64,000 bases of DNA, taken from NCBI RefSeq assembly GCF_026914185.1, contig NC_070569.1, forward strand, positions 2,728,001-2,792,000, in the 5' to 3' direction. Below are positions 46,241-58,186 of this stretch, in pieces. This DNA is from Puccinia triticina. Taxonomy: Eukaryota; Basidiomycota; Pucciniomycetes; Pucciniales; Pucciniaceae. A model generated the notes under the pieces. That model was not told the origin of the DNA. It worked only from the letters and a program-made list of their open reading frames with translations, and did not search any database. Made by a program: the position numbers and the translations under genes. Within the stretch, counting starts at the first letter, position 1; each line of letters opens with the position of its first letter.

Positions 46241-48200
46241 TCTCCTTGTGAAACCCCGCAATGTGCGGGGGCTTCACACCTGTGTCGATCATAGCCCATT
46301 TTGTGACGTTTCCTACCCTCATACTCACGTATCCCAGTGGACAGGACACGGTCGTAGATGGTAGAACGGGGATTGAATCCAGCGAGTGTCCAAACTCCGC
46401 ACACTTAACCTCCGCAGTTTCCGCGTTAGTGGTGACAGCCGTTGCCGCTGGCTTCCTTTTACCTGACGCCTCTTTCAACACGCTGATCATCTTGTCCGCC
46501 ATCACCGGGGAAATTGCCGCCAGCTCCCTCAAGGTAAGGGCTACCGTGGTTTCTGCGCCCATTGCTCGCCGTGCAACTTCTGCCGCCTTTTTCTTATTGC
46601 CCCCCACCACCGGAGCTACCGGAAGCTGCTTGACCGGCTCCGGTCTGGCTCTAGGAGCGGGAACGGGATCCAAATCCATCTTCTCCAAACGCTCCCCTAA
46701 GAAGACTTCCCCCGTTTGCACGCACTTCACACTGCTGGCCACTGCCGGCGGCTTCCACACCATGCCCTTGACCATCCCAATATTCACTTTCCCTTCCACC
46801 TCTTTTCCCTTCGCCGAAGGTTGCCCGGCCCGCACCACGTCCCTCGGAACCGGTCCATCTACTGGCATACGATCCGGCCAAAGAAAAGCGCGCCCCCACG
46901 AGGAAACTTTTCCCGCAGCCCAATCCGTTTTGAAGTACTCGCACTGATTCCGCATATGGCCAGTTTCCTTGCAGTAGTCGCACACCAGAGGTCCTCGCCT
47001 CCACGGCGGCATCCCACCAGCCTGCGGAGCACCGTCCGTTTGAGGAGCCGCGGGAGCAGCTGCTGGTGGCACGACCGTCTGTTGTTCCTTTGGTTGCTTG
47101 TGCGCCGCTCTCTGCATAAACAGCTTCAATTCTTTCAGCGTATCCGCCAGGTCACTCACGTCCTTGACCGTAACCGGCACCTGCGGAGCCGGTTCCGCCC
47201 TCGCAACTGCATCTCCTTGGCTGTTGTTCATGAGTTTCAACACTTCGAGTTCCGCCTTGACAGCGGAGCGCAGCTCCTTCATTCTGGGCAGCAGTTTCGG
47301 CCCACCTAGTCGTGGTTTGACCATCAGTCCTTGCTTGTTAAGTCCCCAAAGCACCTTCTCAGTGAAAGTCCGGTCGAATCGCTTCAAGAAAATCCGCTTT
47401 GTTGTACCCATATCGGCCGTCACGATCTCATTCCGCTCCAGATACCACAGAACCTGGTCGAAACTGGTAATGTAGGACACATACTCCGCTCTCGTCCGCA
47501 CACCGCCCTTTTCCGCACACTCCAAAGCCACTTTCTCCAAGTCACTCTCCCAATACCTGGGTCCGCGATCTTCCCACCTCTCAAGTATCTCCTCCTTGAG
47601 CTTGGTCCAATCCTTACTCTCAAACCCCTTCATGTTCTCCACTTCCCGCAAGTCCTCGCCTTCCGGAAAGAAGTTGACCACCTGGTACGCTTTATCCGCA
47701 TCCGTCAGACCTTCTTGCAGAGCCGCTCTTTTGAACCGGTTGATAAAACGCTCCACCTCCGCCTCTGAAAACTTAAGGTGCGGATAATCCCTGGGCCGTA
47801 TCTTTGCTCCGCTCGGCGCAGGAGCCGCAGGTCGTTGTCCACCTAGCACTTCTTCCATGGTCTTGTCTTCTATCTCTTCTGGTCGAACTCCGTAAGTTCC
47901 GCTCGTCGTTCCTCCCGCTAACACCGCTGGTCGATCGTTCAGGGTGCTCTGCTGATACAGCTGTCGCCTCCTCGCCGCGATTGACTGATTAGGTGGAAAC
48001 TGGCTCCGCACCGACGAAAAGGATGTCTGTCCTAGTCTCGGTCCTCCCGCTAAGCCCAACCACGATTGTGTTTCGGCAGGTCTTGAAGAAGAGCCTTCTC
48101 TGTTTTCCGCAATTACTGTGTCTCCGCTGTCCGAGCCGCCTGATCCGATCTGAGCTTCTTCGTTGCCTGGAGTAAAGAATTTGCCTTCCGTAGGGTTCAT
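46241..48200 (-). pseudogene. Element B gag with start of protease
   Basis: ATG at 48200 (MNPTEGKFFTPGNEEAQ). The capsid-like region (about 130-300) with ALQEGLTDADKAYQVVNFF is followed by a zinc knuckle CDYCKETGHMRNQC (about residue 415) and a Pro/Lys/Ala-rich linker, then the protease active site AMIDTG (about 640). The frame continues into inserted DNA and ends at 46077. No other break in gag was seen. Confidence 0.85.
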
Positions 48201-48276
48201 TCAACGTTTCCGCGCAAGTCTAGTTCCCGAGTATCTGATAACGACACAAAGTTGGGTTCCCGGCCAGACCCCCACT

Positions 48277-49182
48277 TGTGAGAATGAAAGCTGGTTGGCT
48301 GGTGAAGAATGTCCGCTAACCGCCTCCTTCAAGAATATTGATGTCCGGGCTGTGTGATTGTTGGTAACTCGGCTCCGCACTGCTACTTTCCGCTAGCCTT
48401 CAGCGCTCCTCTACTGAGCCCAATCTATAGCGTAATAATCCACAAGTGAATAAAGCTCCGCACATCACAAGCACAATAATCCGCAGGTAACTCTTGAATA
48501 AGGATAAGAACACAGATATTCTCTCAATAACTCTTGTACGTCCGTAGTTGTAAGTACAATGATGATGAGTGTAATCCGTAATACAATAGGATAAAGAAAT
48601 GATGATAATCCTCCTAAGATTCTGAAAAACAGAGCCAAAAAACCCTTTCCGTCCTCCCCTCTACACACATCGCCGTTCCCACCCAATCCCGCACGTCTGA
48701 CACTTTCCCGCACTAGTCTGCCTACTCCGCCCGCTATCCCGCTCGTCACTTTCCCAGACTCCGCTCCTCTCCGACGCTTGCCCTCCCACCGTCCTCTGTC
48801 TAGCCCCCGTCAGTCGTTCTCTCGCCACCGCCTTCACCCCGGTTCCGCCCGCTGATGGAACCCGCTCGAGCTGTCATGGCTCACCCGCTGACGCGCCGCT
48901 GCTACCAGTCCACGTGTGTAGTCCCGCGGCAGTCCAGCCCTGTCTTTTTCCGCTCCAATCCGAATACCCAATCCAAAATCCGCAATCCGCAATCCGCAAT
49001 CCGCAATCCGTGCATTCCAATCCGCGCGTGACTTTCCGTAAGCTTTCCTAGCGTGCTTTCCTGACCTCATCCTCAGTGCTTATGTCACCGGAATGCACCA
49101 TGCCTGAGCGGCTTTGTGCATTCCCCGCCCGCGCTATCCCCACGTGGACATTCTACCGTGCTCGCCTATATAAATCACCACA
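48277..49182 (-). repeat. 5' LTR of element B
   Basis: 906 bp; TGTGGTGATTT start on the minus strand, ends CATTCTCACA before the primer binding site. It contains four AATCCGC units. Confidence 0.95.
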
Positions 49183-50110
49183 CCGGTCATCAAGAGATGT
49201 GACTCACCTCGATGACCGGTGATGACCGGTCATTGAGAGGTGTGAGTCCTCTCGCTGACTGGTCTGTACCGGTCACCGAGGGGAGTAGCACCTCCTCTCA
49301 ATGAGGAGGTGTTATTCCCCTTGATGACTGGTCTGACTAAGGTTCTGATCCAGTTCCCCAAAGCCGGATATTGCCCATCCCGCACCCTGACCCTGGTCTT
49401 ATCCGGAATCCGGCCAGATTTTCCCGGATCTGAAAGCAAGGGGCATTTCCCAAAAAAAGTGCCAATTTGATTGGGTATGCTGGGGATTCCCCAGTAGTGT
49501 TCCCAATTCATGCGGGTTTGAGGGGTATTCCCCGAGAAAAGACCCTATTTTTGGGTGTTTTCTGAGGTTTACCCGCATAAATCTCGCTGTTGGAGCGCTT
49601 TTCACTATTGAGCCGGATTCCGGATCTCTTGAGCTCAATCCCAAACCCTGATCCGGCCTGCGGGGTTTTGGGATTTCTACGGATCTGCGGGGTCCGGATT
49701 GGAACCTTAGGTCTGACTGGTCATCGAGAGATGTGACTCACCTCAATGACCGGTGATGACTGGTCATTGATGAGAGGAGGTGTTATTACCCTCAATGACC
49801 GGGGGGAGTCCCCTCAATGAGCGGTCTGTGCCGGTCATCGGGAGGTGTGACCGGTCCGCGCCCCTTGATGAGTGGTCTGTGCCAGTCATCAGGAGGTGTG
49901 ACCGGTCCGCGCCGGTCATTGAGAGGTGCGAGTCCCCTTGGTGACTGGCACAAACCGGTCATCAAGAGGAGATGTTACTCCCCTCAATGACCGGCACAGA
50001 CCAGTCATCAAGAGGTGTGATTACCCTCAATGACTGGCGGTCTGGAACAGACCGGTCATTGAGAGGAGATGTTAATCCGCTCAATGCCGGTCTGTACCAG
50101 TCATGGAGAT
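49183..50110. repeat. ACCGGT repeat array, right block
   Basis: The same palindromic units with more divergence (CCGGTCTGTGCCGGTC, GGAGTAGC variants). Interrupted by a MITE at 49338-49709. Confidence 0.8.
49338..49709. mobile_element. 372-bp hAT-type MITE
   Basis: Ends TAAGGTTCTGATCC and, inverted, TAAGGTTCCAATCC. It has a perfect 8-bp target duplication GGTCTGAC (49330-49337, 49710-49717), typical of hAT. Non-coding. Confidence 0.85.
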
Positions 50111-50529
50111 CAGGAGGTGGCAGCTGGCATCAAGTGGGGTGTGTTTGTACATAGCCCGGTTGAAGTTGTAAGCACTCCAGCTTTGGATGGAGTGCACAGT
50201 ACTGCACTCCACTTTTGAGGAGGAGAAATATCAGGAATGGAGTGCTGGGGGAATGCACTCCAATCTGATGGAGTGAGACTCATGGGCACTCATTACATTT
50301 CCTGGCCACTGGAGTTCTTTGTGGTGCACTCCAAAGAGTCTTGAGTCCCTGGTTCTGCACTCCAATTGACTTGAAGTAATCTAGTCTGTACTCCAACAAT
50401 CATTGGAGTGCACACTCCATACACTCACTTTTGGAGTGCTTTTGGGATTTTTTGGAGTGCATTTAGGAAAAAAAATCCTCAACGAGCCAAAGTGGGGAAT
50501 TACAAGTAAAACATGCTGGGGTTCACCCC
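50111..50529. repeat. TGGAGTGCA-rich repeat, gene-free
   Basis: More than ten copies of GGAGTGCA/TGCACTCC in both orientations between 50190 and 50465. A shorter cluster of the same motif is at about 4535-4605. No gene. Confidence 0.6.
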
Positions 50530-51129
50530 TTACTTTAGTTTTAGTGATTGAAGTGAAATATCCAAGAAACTGAGTAAATGAAACATTAATGGTTTTTTGC
50601 TTTTCTTCCAGTCAAAATATTTTTGCATAACTTTTTCAGTATCCCAGCGAACTTTACTCAGGGGCCAGAAGTATTCATTTGATGGATTAGAGCTCTGTGC
50701 AAAACGTTTGAGCTCTTGCTTTTCTAGTTTTGAGAGTCCAGGAAAATTGTATTCAATAAGCTCATCCAATTTCCTGTGTTGGGTGGAGGAGACCATTCAG
50801 GGTTGGGTTGGTCAATTGATTGCCACATTTCCTTCCTCAACTGATTATAAAACAGAAATCAGAAACAGCTGCTTACATATATTCAAACTGTGGTAACCAT
50901 TCTTTCAACAGAATTTCATAGTTGTTTTCTTGTAATTTGGGTATTTTGATGACCTTCTGGCCCCTTGATTGACCAGGACAGAAAAAAATGAGCAGATTTG
51001 CCCAAGAATTTCCCAAGGAAAGGAAAATGATAATAGAACCAAGGAAGATACTGACTGGCCAGGTGGAGGTAGTGCTTTTATCCAATCATGCACCATTTGA
51101 ATGAACTTGGAGGGTTCAGAAAATTCCAT
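50530..51129 (-). CDS. Possible spliced hypothetical gene or remnant
   Basis: Open stretches on the minus strand could be exons of one gene: MEFSEPSKFIQMVHDWIKALPPPGQ (51129 on), a middle piece with IPKLQENNYEILLKEWLPQFEYM, and the piece 50796-50530 (KLDELIEYNFPGLSKLEKQELKRFAQ). Splice sites were not settled. No family recognised; a degraded transposon protein is possible. Confidence 0.3.
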
Positions 51130-51836
51130 ATCACCGCTGGTGTGTGCTTTTCTAAGATAGAGTTTAAGTGATCAAAAAGAAGTGGGATTGCCTTTGTGTG
51201 TCAATGTCATTGAACCTGAACTAAACCATCATAGCTGGTTATGTTTTGTGAGGAGTTGGACCTGGCCCTTTTGGTGAGACAAAAAATTAACCCACCTGTA
51301 TTGCGCAATAATTCTATCAATCTCATCAGGTCGTATACCCATCACCCGGGAACCAATAATCTGAAACTTCCTTGCTGTTCTATCAATAACGGTGTTTTTT
51401 CAGTTTACTTCACCTGCACTCAATGACACCAAAGAAGAATCTGCCTTCTTTAACTCACATCCTCTTCTCAAGATTGTTTTGGAGGCCACTTTGCTTCTCT
51501 AGACGATCAGATGTTTTGCTACATACATAGTTATTGGTTGGGTAGCATGTGGATAGCATTGGCAGGATAGAGTTAGCTGAATGCAATACAGGCTATTAGG
51601 TTGATTGCTGAATTGTTGAAGTTGAAAATATGCTCACATGATGGGACGCTTCTTTCAAGCGCGTCCGTTTGTACGTGATCCTCTGTTCCAATGATAATTA
51701 CTGTCAATAAATGTACATTTTTTAATCATGAACCAGGCCACTCACATCATTTTACCCTTGAGTACTCTATTAAGGGGTTCGGGATTGTGTCCAATACCAT
51801 ATAGCGAATACGGTGTATCTCTGTGTCTCATGAGTA
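51130..51836. other. Gene-free AT-rich stretch
   Basis: No gene seen. About 100 bp from 51530 (TATTGGT...GGCTATTAGGTTGATTG) resemble, in direct orientation, the sequence just right of the Plavaka element (60875-60975). Confidence 0.5.
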
Positions 51837-51864
51837 CACCACGGCTGCAAGAAAAGTATCTTGC

Positions 51865-52335
51865 TACCGTTCCCAAACGTTTCAGGTTTTGAAACGGTCC
51901 CTGGGAACGTTTCCGGTTGTAAAGTGGTTCCCAGAAACGTTTCCAGTTGAAACATGGTCACTCATAACGTTTCTGGTTGCCCAATGGTTCCCAGAAACGT
52001 TTGAGGTTTTGAAACGGTTCAACAAAACGTTTCAGGCGTTTTCAACCACTCTGCAATGTTTCACACAACCAAACTGGTTGACATGAACGTTTGTGCATGC
52101 CTACTGATCACAAACGTTTGAAAATGGTTCGCCAGACCAATTCCGTTCGAGAAAACGTTTGCATGGCCCTCAGTTGGTTGGTGAAAACGTTTACCGCGCA
52201 TACAACGTTTAATGTAACGTTTTTGAGCAATGTAAATGTTTACGGTCGAATTTAACGTTTCTTGAAACAATTTTGAGCTATGTAAACGTTTAGGACCGGT
52301 TTTGACAAAACAATAAGTTAATAAAACGTTTGCAC
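51865..52335. repeat. Left subterminal AACGTTT repeats
   Basis: About twenty copies of the palindrome AACGTT, mostly as AAACGTTT, often within GGTTCCCAGAAACGTTT-like units. Expected to be transposase binding sites by analogy with CACTA elements. Confidence 0.8.
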
Positions 52336-52422
52336 AACCAAGTGCAAAGGTTTTTTCGGATATCAAGCTCTCAAGTCTCCTCCAACCATCGCATCCCCTT
52401 GTTCCCCATTCCGCCCATCGCG

Positions 52423-53131
52423 ATGTCCTCCCCCGCCCCATCCCCTTCAGACTACGGAGTTTCCCAGGAACCGCGACAAGGCCCGATGCACCGCGACGAT
52501 GAGGCGCCGTTTGGCGTGGCCACTGCTTGCAACCTCCGCGAACTTCATTACGTGGCTCCAACCACCACCTCCGGCATCACGTTATTCATCAACTACAAGC
52601 TCTTCGCCAAGGTCCGATACGATGATGAGGATCATCACTCCTACAGAAGCATCGAGACGGAGCGCCATCTCACCCCCGTCCACATAAGCGGCCAGGACAT
52701 GCAGGCCATGGAATTCCCGGAGTTCAAGGCGCGCGTCATGAAAGCCATTCGCTGCCAGGCCACCAACAGATACTCGCTCGACATACTGGCGGTTTACGCC
52801 GATTTCAGGGGACTCCTCACTTGGAACTACGGGTTTACGCAAGGTCCGGTCCCTCAGCCTGTCAATATCGCGATGCAACCGATCTCGTGCTTTTCCGTCT
52901 TCAAGTACAAGTCCATGGACGTTTACGCAGGGCGTAGGACATACCTTTTGCTAGAGATGGACCCAGCGTCGATTACTCTCCAACCCAACGCAGTAATGTC
53001 CTTACTAGTAAGTCCCTCTCCTGATGCCTACCTTCATCCCTGCTGACAATATCCGCTATTCTTAGTGTCGCCACAGAATGGCCGGATTTATCTTAGAGGA
53101 GATCCCAGATGACGACCGACAACAGCTGTAG
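52423..53131 (+). CDS. Plavaka-element gene 1, unknown function
   Basis: ATG at 52423 (MSSPAPSPSDYGVSQEP). One intron, 53008-53065 (GTAAGT...TTAG), in phase; stop TAG at 53129-53131; 216 aa. A Pro/Ser-rich start is followed by a compact region with beta-rich pattern (SGITLFINYKLFAKVRYDD ... TYLLLEMDPASITL). No signal peptide or membrane segment. No recognised domain. It is transcribed inward from the left terminal repeat, so the AACGTT region may also serve as its promoter. Confidence 0.7.
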
Positions 53132-53777
53132 CGATTGCGCGGCGGCACCAAACAGGCCAAAGCTCCAAGTCCTTGCCTTGCGGGTCCAGTCCTCCTCCCC
53201 GATGCTATGCCAATTGACTCCCGATCTCGTGATATGTCTTGTCTTCAGTCTACTGTAATGTGATCAGTCTATTCCTATTTCTTGCTTGAATGCTGCTCTC
53301 TCTATCTCTCTCAAGTGAATGTGCTGCCCTTGTCTATCAGTCTATCAGTCTATCTGTCTCAATTCCTGCCATGCAAATACATGATACATATAACCAAAAC
53401 TTCTCACAATGGGTCTGTTTTATAAGCTATAAGAAGCAATTTCACCCACAATTGGTCTGATTATAACTCTCCCAAAATATTTTCATCAGACAATATCAAA
53501 CAAGTTTCTACTCAGATTTATGTTAAACACCTATACTATCTAAATGATTTGATGAATGAAAAAATGATTTGATGAATGAAAACTGATTGCATAGAATGCA
53601 CAACAAGACACAGAATGCACAACAAGACACAAGTAAACAAACACCAATTAATAATATTGATAATCTGACTGGCATATAATGCTCATCAACTTATCACATA
53701 AGAGCCCAAATAGTAATGGTGGTTATGAATCTTCACTACACAATGAATGAAACATGTTATATGGGGAGGAAATACTT
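53132..53777. other. Intergenic region of the Plavaka element
   Basis: Gene-free, lying between two convergent genes. It contains CTATCAGTCTATC repeats (about 53333-53355) and duplicated ATGATTTGATGAATGAAAA and CACAACAAGACACA phrases (about 53540-53630). Confidence 0.5.
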
Positions 53778-56700
53778 TCAGTTGCCCTCCCTTTGCCACA
53801 TATGCAACCCTTCCTCCAGAGCTAATGTCATCACATCTTCAGGTATGGGACGAACAAACAGGTTTGAATGCAGACGGTGTAAATATGGTGCATGATGTGA
53901 CACTGCATTGAGCAGGTAGCTGTTCATGGGATTGTGCTCTATATAGTTCACGTGGGTTCCTCCTTCTTGGTGTCCAGTTAGAGGCATGAATTTGGTCCTG
54001 ACTGGGCAATCCGCTGCAAAGCAGTTATGCTGAACATTGATGGTGCATATGATGTGCTAGATTAAATAACATGGATTGAATCAGTCAATGAATAATATAA
54101 TCAGAGTTCATGATTAATATGATTAGCATTTTCCAAGTCTTAATTCCCATTGATGGCTCACCTGTGCAGGCTCATAATAAAAACTTAACTCCTTGACCAG
54201 AATTGCCATCTGATTCTCTGGCTGAGTACCTGATTTGGTGCATCTCTGTATTTTTGCATAGAACTGATTATTTCCCACTTCCCATATGGAATCCACACAT
54301 CCAATCATACCATTGGGAAACATACGGTCTTGGGTCTGTTATCTCCATCCACGAAATGTTTGGTTAGCACAAAAACTTGCAGAATTGAGACAAATGGGAT
54401 TCACCAAGACAAAAGTACCATCGCGGATGACTTCCTTATCATCCAATTTGACAGCTTGAACCTTTGTGATGAGAAGTGTGGGGAAATTCCTCAACAGAGG
54501 CACTGGGACAAGTTCCCCTGCTTTGCGTGCCCCCCTGTGACCATGAATGGTTGGTTTGAGTTGGCCGGATCCAAACCAATTTGAATTGTATCCTATGGCT
54601 TTTTGGATAAACACATTATTATCAAAAAGTGCTTGTACTTCCCTGGATGCTTGAAAATATCTAAGGTGTTCATGATCATATAGTATGGCTCCTGATAACA
54701 ACAACCTTATGATGTTGAAGTTGTTGAAGCAGGTGGCTATATCCCTGCTTGGGCTTTGGCGGTTGGAATGAATGGAGGCATTCCTTATCACCCCATTGAA
54801 ACTCTCAAATTTTTCAGTAGCAAACAAGCTTGCTGGGCCATATCTGAGTATTGATTCGGGAAGATGCAAGATATGATGAAATTTTGGTTTGTTTGCCCAC
54901 CTGCCATTCATGATACACACGTGATATAAGAATAGATGTATTCGATTTTCCATTTCCCAAATGAATTCGTCCATATCGTTTATGTGAGTCTGAAATGCCA
55001 TACTTGCAATTTGGCACAGTGAAGTCCAGATTTCCTGCTGTTGCTCATTCATCATGGGGAATAACACAAATGGGGTGGCCTGAAGGATCAGTCTGAATTC
55101 TTTCCCTATGAGGCTTTTGTAATGCTGAATCATATATTGCGGCTGTATTGGAGGACCATTCATTCCTTCTGTATTGAATGCGCGCCAGCGTGCTTCCAGT
55201 TCTGGGTGATCAGATTCTTTCAGTTGACCCATGAAATCTTTCCAAAGGTATTTGACAACCCCAAGAAGTATAACATGTAGTATTTCTATTGGAGTATCCT
55301 TGCAACCATCAAATGCTATCAAATGAGCAAAGGGGTTAATCATCCTTTTGGGGGTATCTGCCTGCATTTTGACTATTCTCAACCTTTCTTCATAATCAGA
55401 GCGTTTCAGGTCAATTAATGCAAAATTGATGCGGTCCCTGATTCCATATGCTTGATGCTTTCTTTCAAATTCCTTTTGGGTGCCCGATTGGGAGGTTTCC
55501 CATAAGTCATATGTATTGTCTATTGTTTCATGCCATGTGCGTGGGGGTGGCATATGAGGGTGGCCAAAAAATTGTCTGAGGTATTCCATTGTGCATCTTT
55601 CCTCCCCTTGAGGGCATTGCAGTCCGCACATGCGACAGGGGTTGTTGGAGGTTCCTGGGTTTGGTGTATTGGTAACTTCAGCAGCCATGGGTGAATCTCC
55701 AACAAATGCAAGCATAACAGTCATGAACATGACTTCTTTCTTAACACTTGAATCATAAGCAATACTACCTGCTGTGGCCAATTCACTGCAATTTTATCTG
55801 GTCAATCATTACAGAATTTTGTCATAAAGGTGATAGGTTAACTTACTTCAACTCTTGAACTATGGGTTCAGCAAGCTCCAGAGGGCCTGCCCGATTAGAT
55901 GTGCATATAAAATGGCAATTGTACTCCATGTTTGAGAGGCTTGGGGGCAGGCCACTGAGGGTAAAGCAAAATGAGTTGTGCTTATTCCATCGCTTGGACT
56001 TGTTACCTGACGTGTCATCTGCATACAAGGTGATAGGTACATGACGTATTATCTTCCCATTTGCTTCTTCCCGCCAAGGATTTGGAACTGGAATCTTCCT
56101 TGTGCCACCACCAGGAATACATTCTGAATGAATAGGTAGGAAAGTCAGTTTGAAATCACCATTATTTAGTGAGTGTGAATGAAAACTCCTTGCCATATAT
56201 GCAGTGATTGCATTTTGCTATCAACAGTCCGCCTACAGATGTGAATATTTGATCATATTTCAGGCGGAAGTGTGATACTGGGATTTCGTCAAGAAGGTGG
56301 TGGGTATACGGCAGGTGCCCTGGAACCAAAATCTGTGTGACATTGATCCTTACATTGTTGTGGATTTCCACAACATTGAGATATTTAGGCCTGATGCATT
56401 TGGAGTATAGTATATCCTTGTATTTGTAAAAATATACTGGAATCATTATTATATCAGGTCCAAGTGATTGGGACACTGTGACTGGCTCATATATATAATA
56501 ATGCTTGTCATGAACTTCAACCATTTGCACTCGGCACTCCCGGGGAAGCTCCTCTCTCCATTTGATACTTTGACACAGTGTGTAGATGTTTTTACCCTTT
56601 GGGTCATGGGGGTAAAACTCCATGTGTTTGGAAACAAGAGGATTGGCCAGTTCCTGGTGGATTAAACATATGGAATTAATCAGCTTCCTCATTAACATGT

Positions 56701-57603
56701 TACACCCCAAGTAAAATATCTGTATTACCCCTGCTATGAGATCTTTCAAGCTGATCATGTAAGTCTTGTTTTGGAATACAGAGATGTTTTGCTTGATTTC
56801 ATATTTCAAGATGTTGTCACTTATGCGGGTCCGGGCCCTTCTGATGGTGTCCCAGTGGGGAAGGTCCATGTTGCACAATAATAATATGGACCGGATCTTA
56901 TCATAGATCTGGCTGGACATTATTGTGTGCAAGTGTCCAAGCATCAGGGTTCCAACCAGGTACTGTGGTGAATTGTGATAAAATAAATTGTTGATCAGCA
57001 GATGAAGGCATCTTCAGCATGGAAAAGATAGAACATACCTCCTTGTTGGGGAATGGGTACCAGGGACAATTAATATCCACCTTGTAAGTATTGGGAGCAG
57101 AATATGTTGTTGGGGTCAGCCCCAAATTTTGTAAGTGGGATTGAATGATATCTTCCTGATCTTGAAAGAAATCATGAAGGTCCAGACTGTGTTCAGAGTC
57201 ATCATTGGATGAAGAATCATCAGAGTCGTGACCAAATTCGTCAGGTCGCATATCATCAATGTTCATTGGGAGTGGCCTGGGTTCCTCCAAAGGTAATGGG
57301 CCAACGTAGGTGCCATCTTCCATGTCAACATCATCTCGTCCTTGAGGTTGAGGACCAGGCGCAGGTGGTGGCTGATTCAGTAGTGCTTGCATTTGTGCCA
57401 ATTTGTTCACATGGGTCCTAGATTTTACGTGGGCAGCAATACTTTTGGGAAGACAAGGCCTAACCCCACATACAAGACACCTATATCTCACTTGTCCATT
57501 CCTTGGAGCCAGTTTTTCAAACCCTAAATGGCAGCATCCAAATCAGCATCAGCCAAATCCAAAGAGCAGATCACAGATCCTTACCAGGTATTTCTGCAGA
57601 CAT
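53778..57603 (-). CDS. Plavaka-type transposase
   Basis: Start MSAEIPG at 57603; first intron 57584-57524 splices into FEKLAPRNGQ. The N-terminus has a C2H2-like finger (CLVCGVRPCLPKSIAAHVKSRTH), then an acidic linker. Further frames at 57491-56901, 56944-56162, 56196-55843, 55781-54339, 54323-54123 and 54060-53778 form one multi-exon gene. Hallmarks: GDSPMAAEVTNTPNPGTSNNPC followed by RMCG (catalytic Asp and zinc-binding region), TPIEILHVILLGVVKYLWKD, EKFESFNGVIRNASIHSN, and a C-terminal INVQHNCFAADC block. This is the layout of the basidiomycete Plavaka/CMC transposases, which cut and paste CACTA-like elements. Internal introns after the first were not all fixed, but no stop or frameshift beyond expected introns stood out. 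Confidence 0.85.
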
Positions 57604-58186
57604 GGCCCCTAAAATTAACCCGGTTGAGGAAGAAAAAACTTTTTATGTGTTGTGTTGTGAGGGATGGTAATTTTTAGATGTGATTTTTTATAAGTATCCC
57701 TCTGGTTATTTCAAGATAATAAAGTGTAAGGATGATAAAAGAAAGAATAACAAAGTGGTGGGATATGTGTCTATTGGCACTCAAACACAGTCCTTAAATA
57801 AAGGGGGGAAAACTGCCCACACCGGAGTGGAGGGGAGCCTTAGCGCTGCGCATACCGCAGTATCCGAGTTCCCCCGACCGCATCGGAGATGTATCCCTCG
57901 CTCCTGATCCACCAAGTCCCCTCGACTCCCCCAGACACTCCCCTCCGTCGTGATCCATCCCCAGACCCCAGCCAATACCTGCACCTCCACCGCCGATACA
58001 AACTGGCTCGACCCCGCTAGAACCTCCTGCCACGTTGACCGTCCTGGTCGATAACGGTGTCTCCGAGTAAGTCCCCCAAGTTTCCTTCCCCCGACTGCAT
58101 TGGAGATGTATACCTCGCCCCTGATCCTCGACTCCCCCAGACACTCCCCTCCGTCGTGATCCATCCCCAGACCCCAGCCGAGACCT
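57604..58186. repeat. Spacer with a direct duplication of about 95 bp
   Basis: A segment ending in CCGTCGTGATCCATCCCCAG occurs at about 57878-57973 and again at about 58090-58180, the second copy running to the start of the next gene. No gene. It would hold the divergent promoters of the transposase and gene 3. Confidence 0.6.

Larger units (their letters stand above)
35373..49182 (-). mobile_element. Ty3/gypsy element B, disrupted, with antisense gene
   Basis: LTRs 35373-36250 and 48277-49182 in direct orientation, flanked by CCGG (35369-35372, 49183-49186) in the ACCGGT array. From right to left: gag, protease, reverse transcriptase/RNase H, integrase, then an extra gene on the opposite strand. 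Disruptions are a small insertion in protease (about 45950-46240), a CACC element (43033-45442), a 1-kb insertion (about 41370-42370) and an in-frame TGA at 39987-39989. A TGGGGGTCTGGCCGG sequence next to the 5' LTR is the likely primer binding site. Confidence 0.9.
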
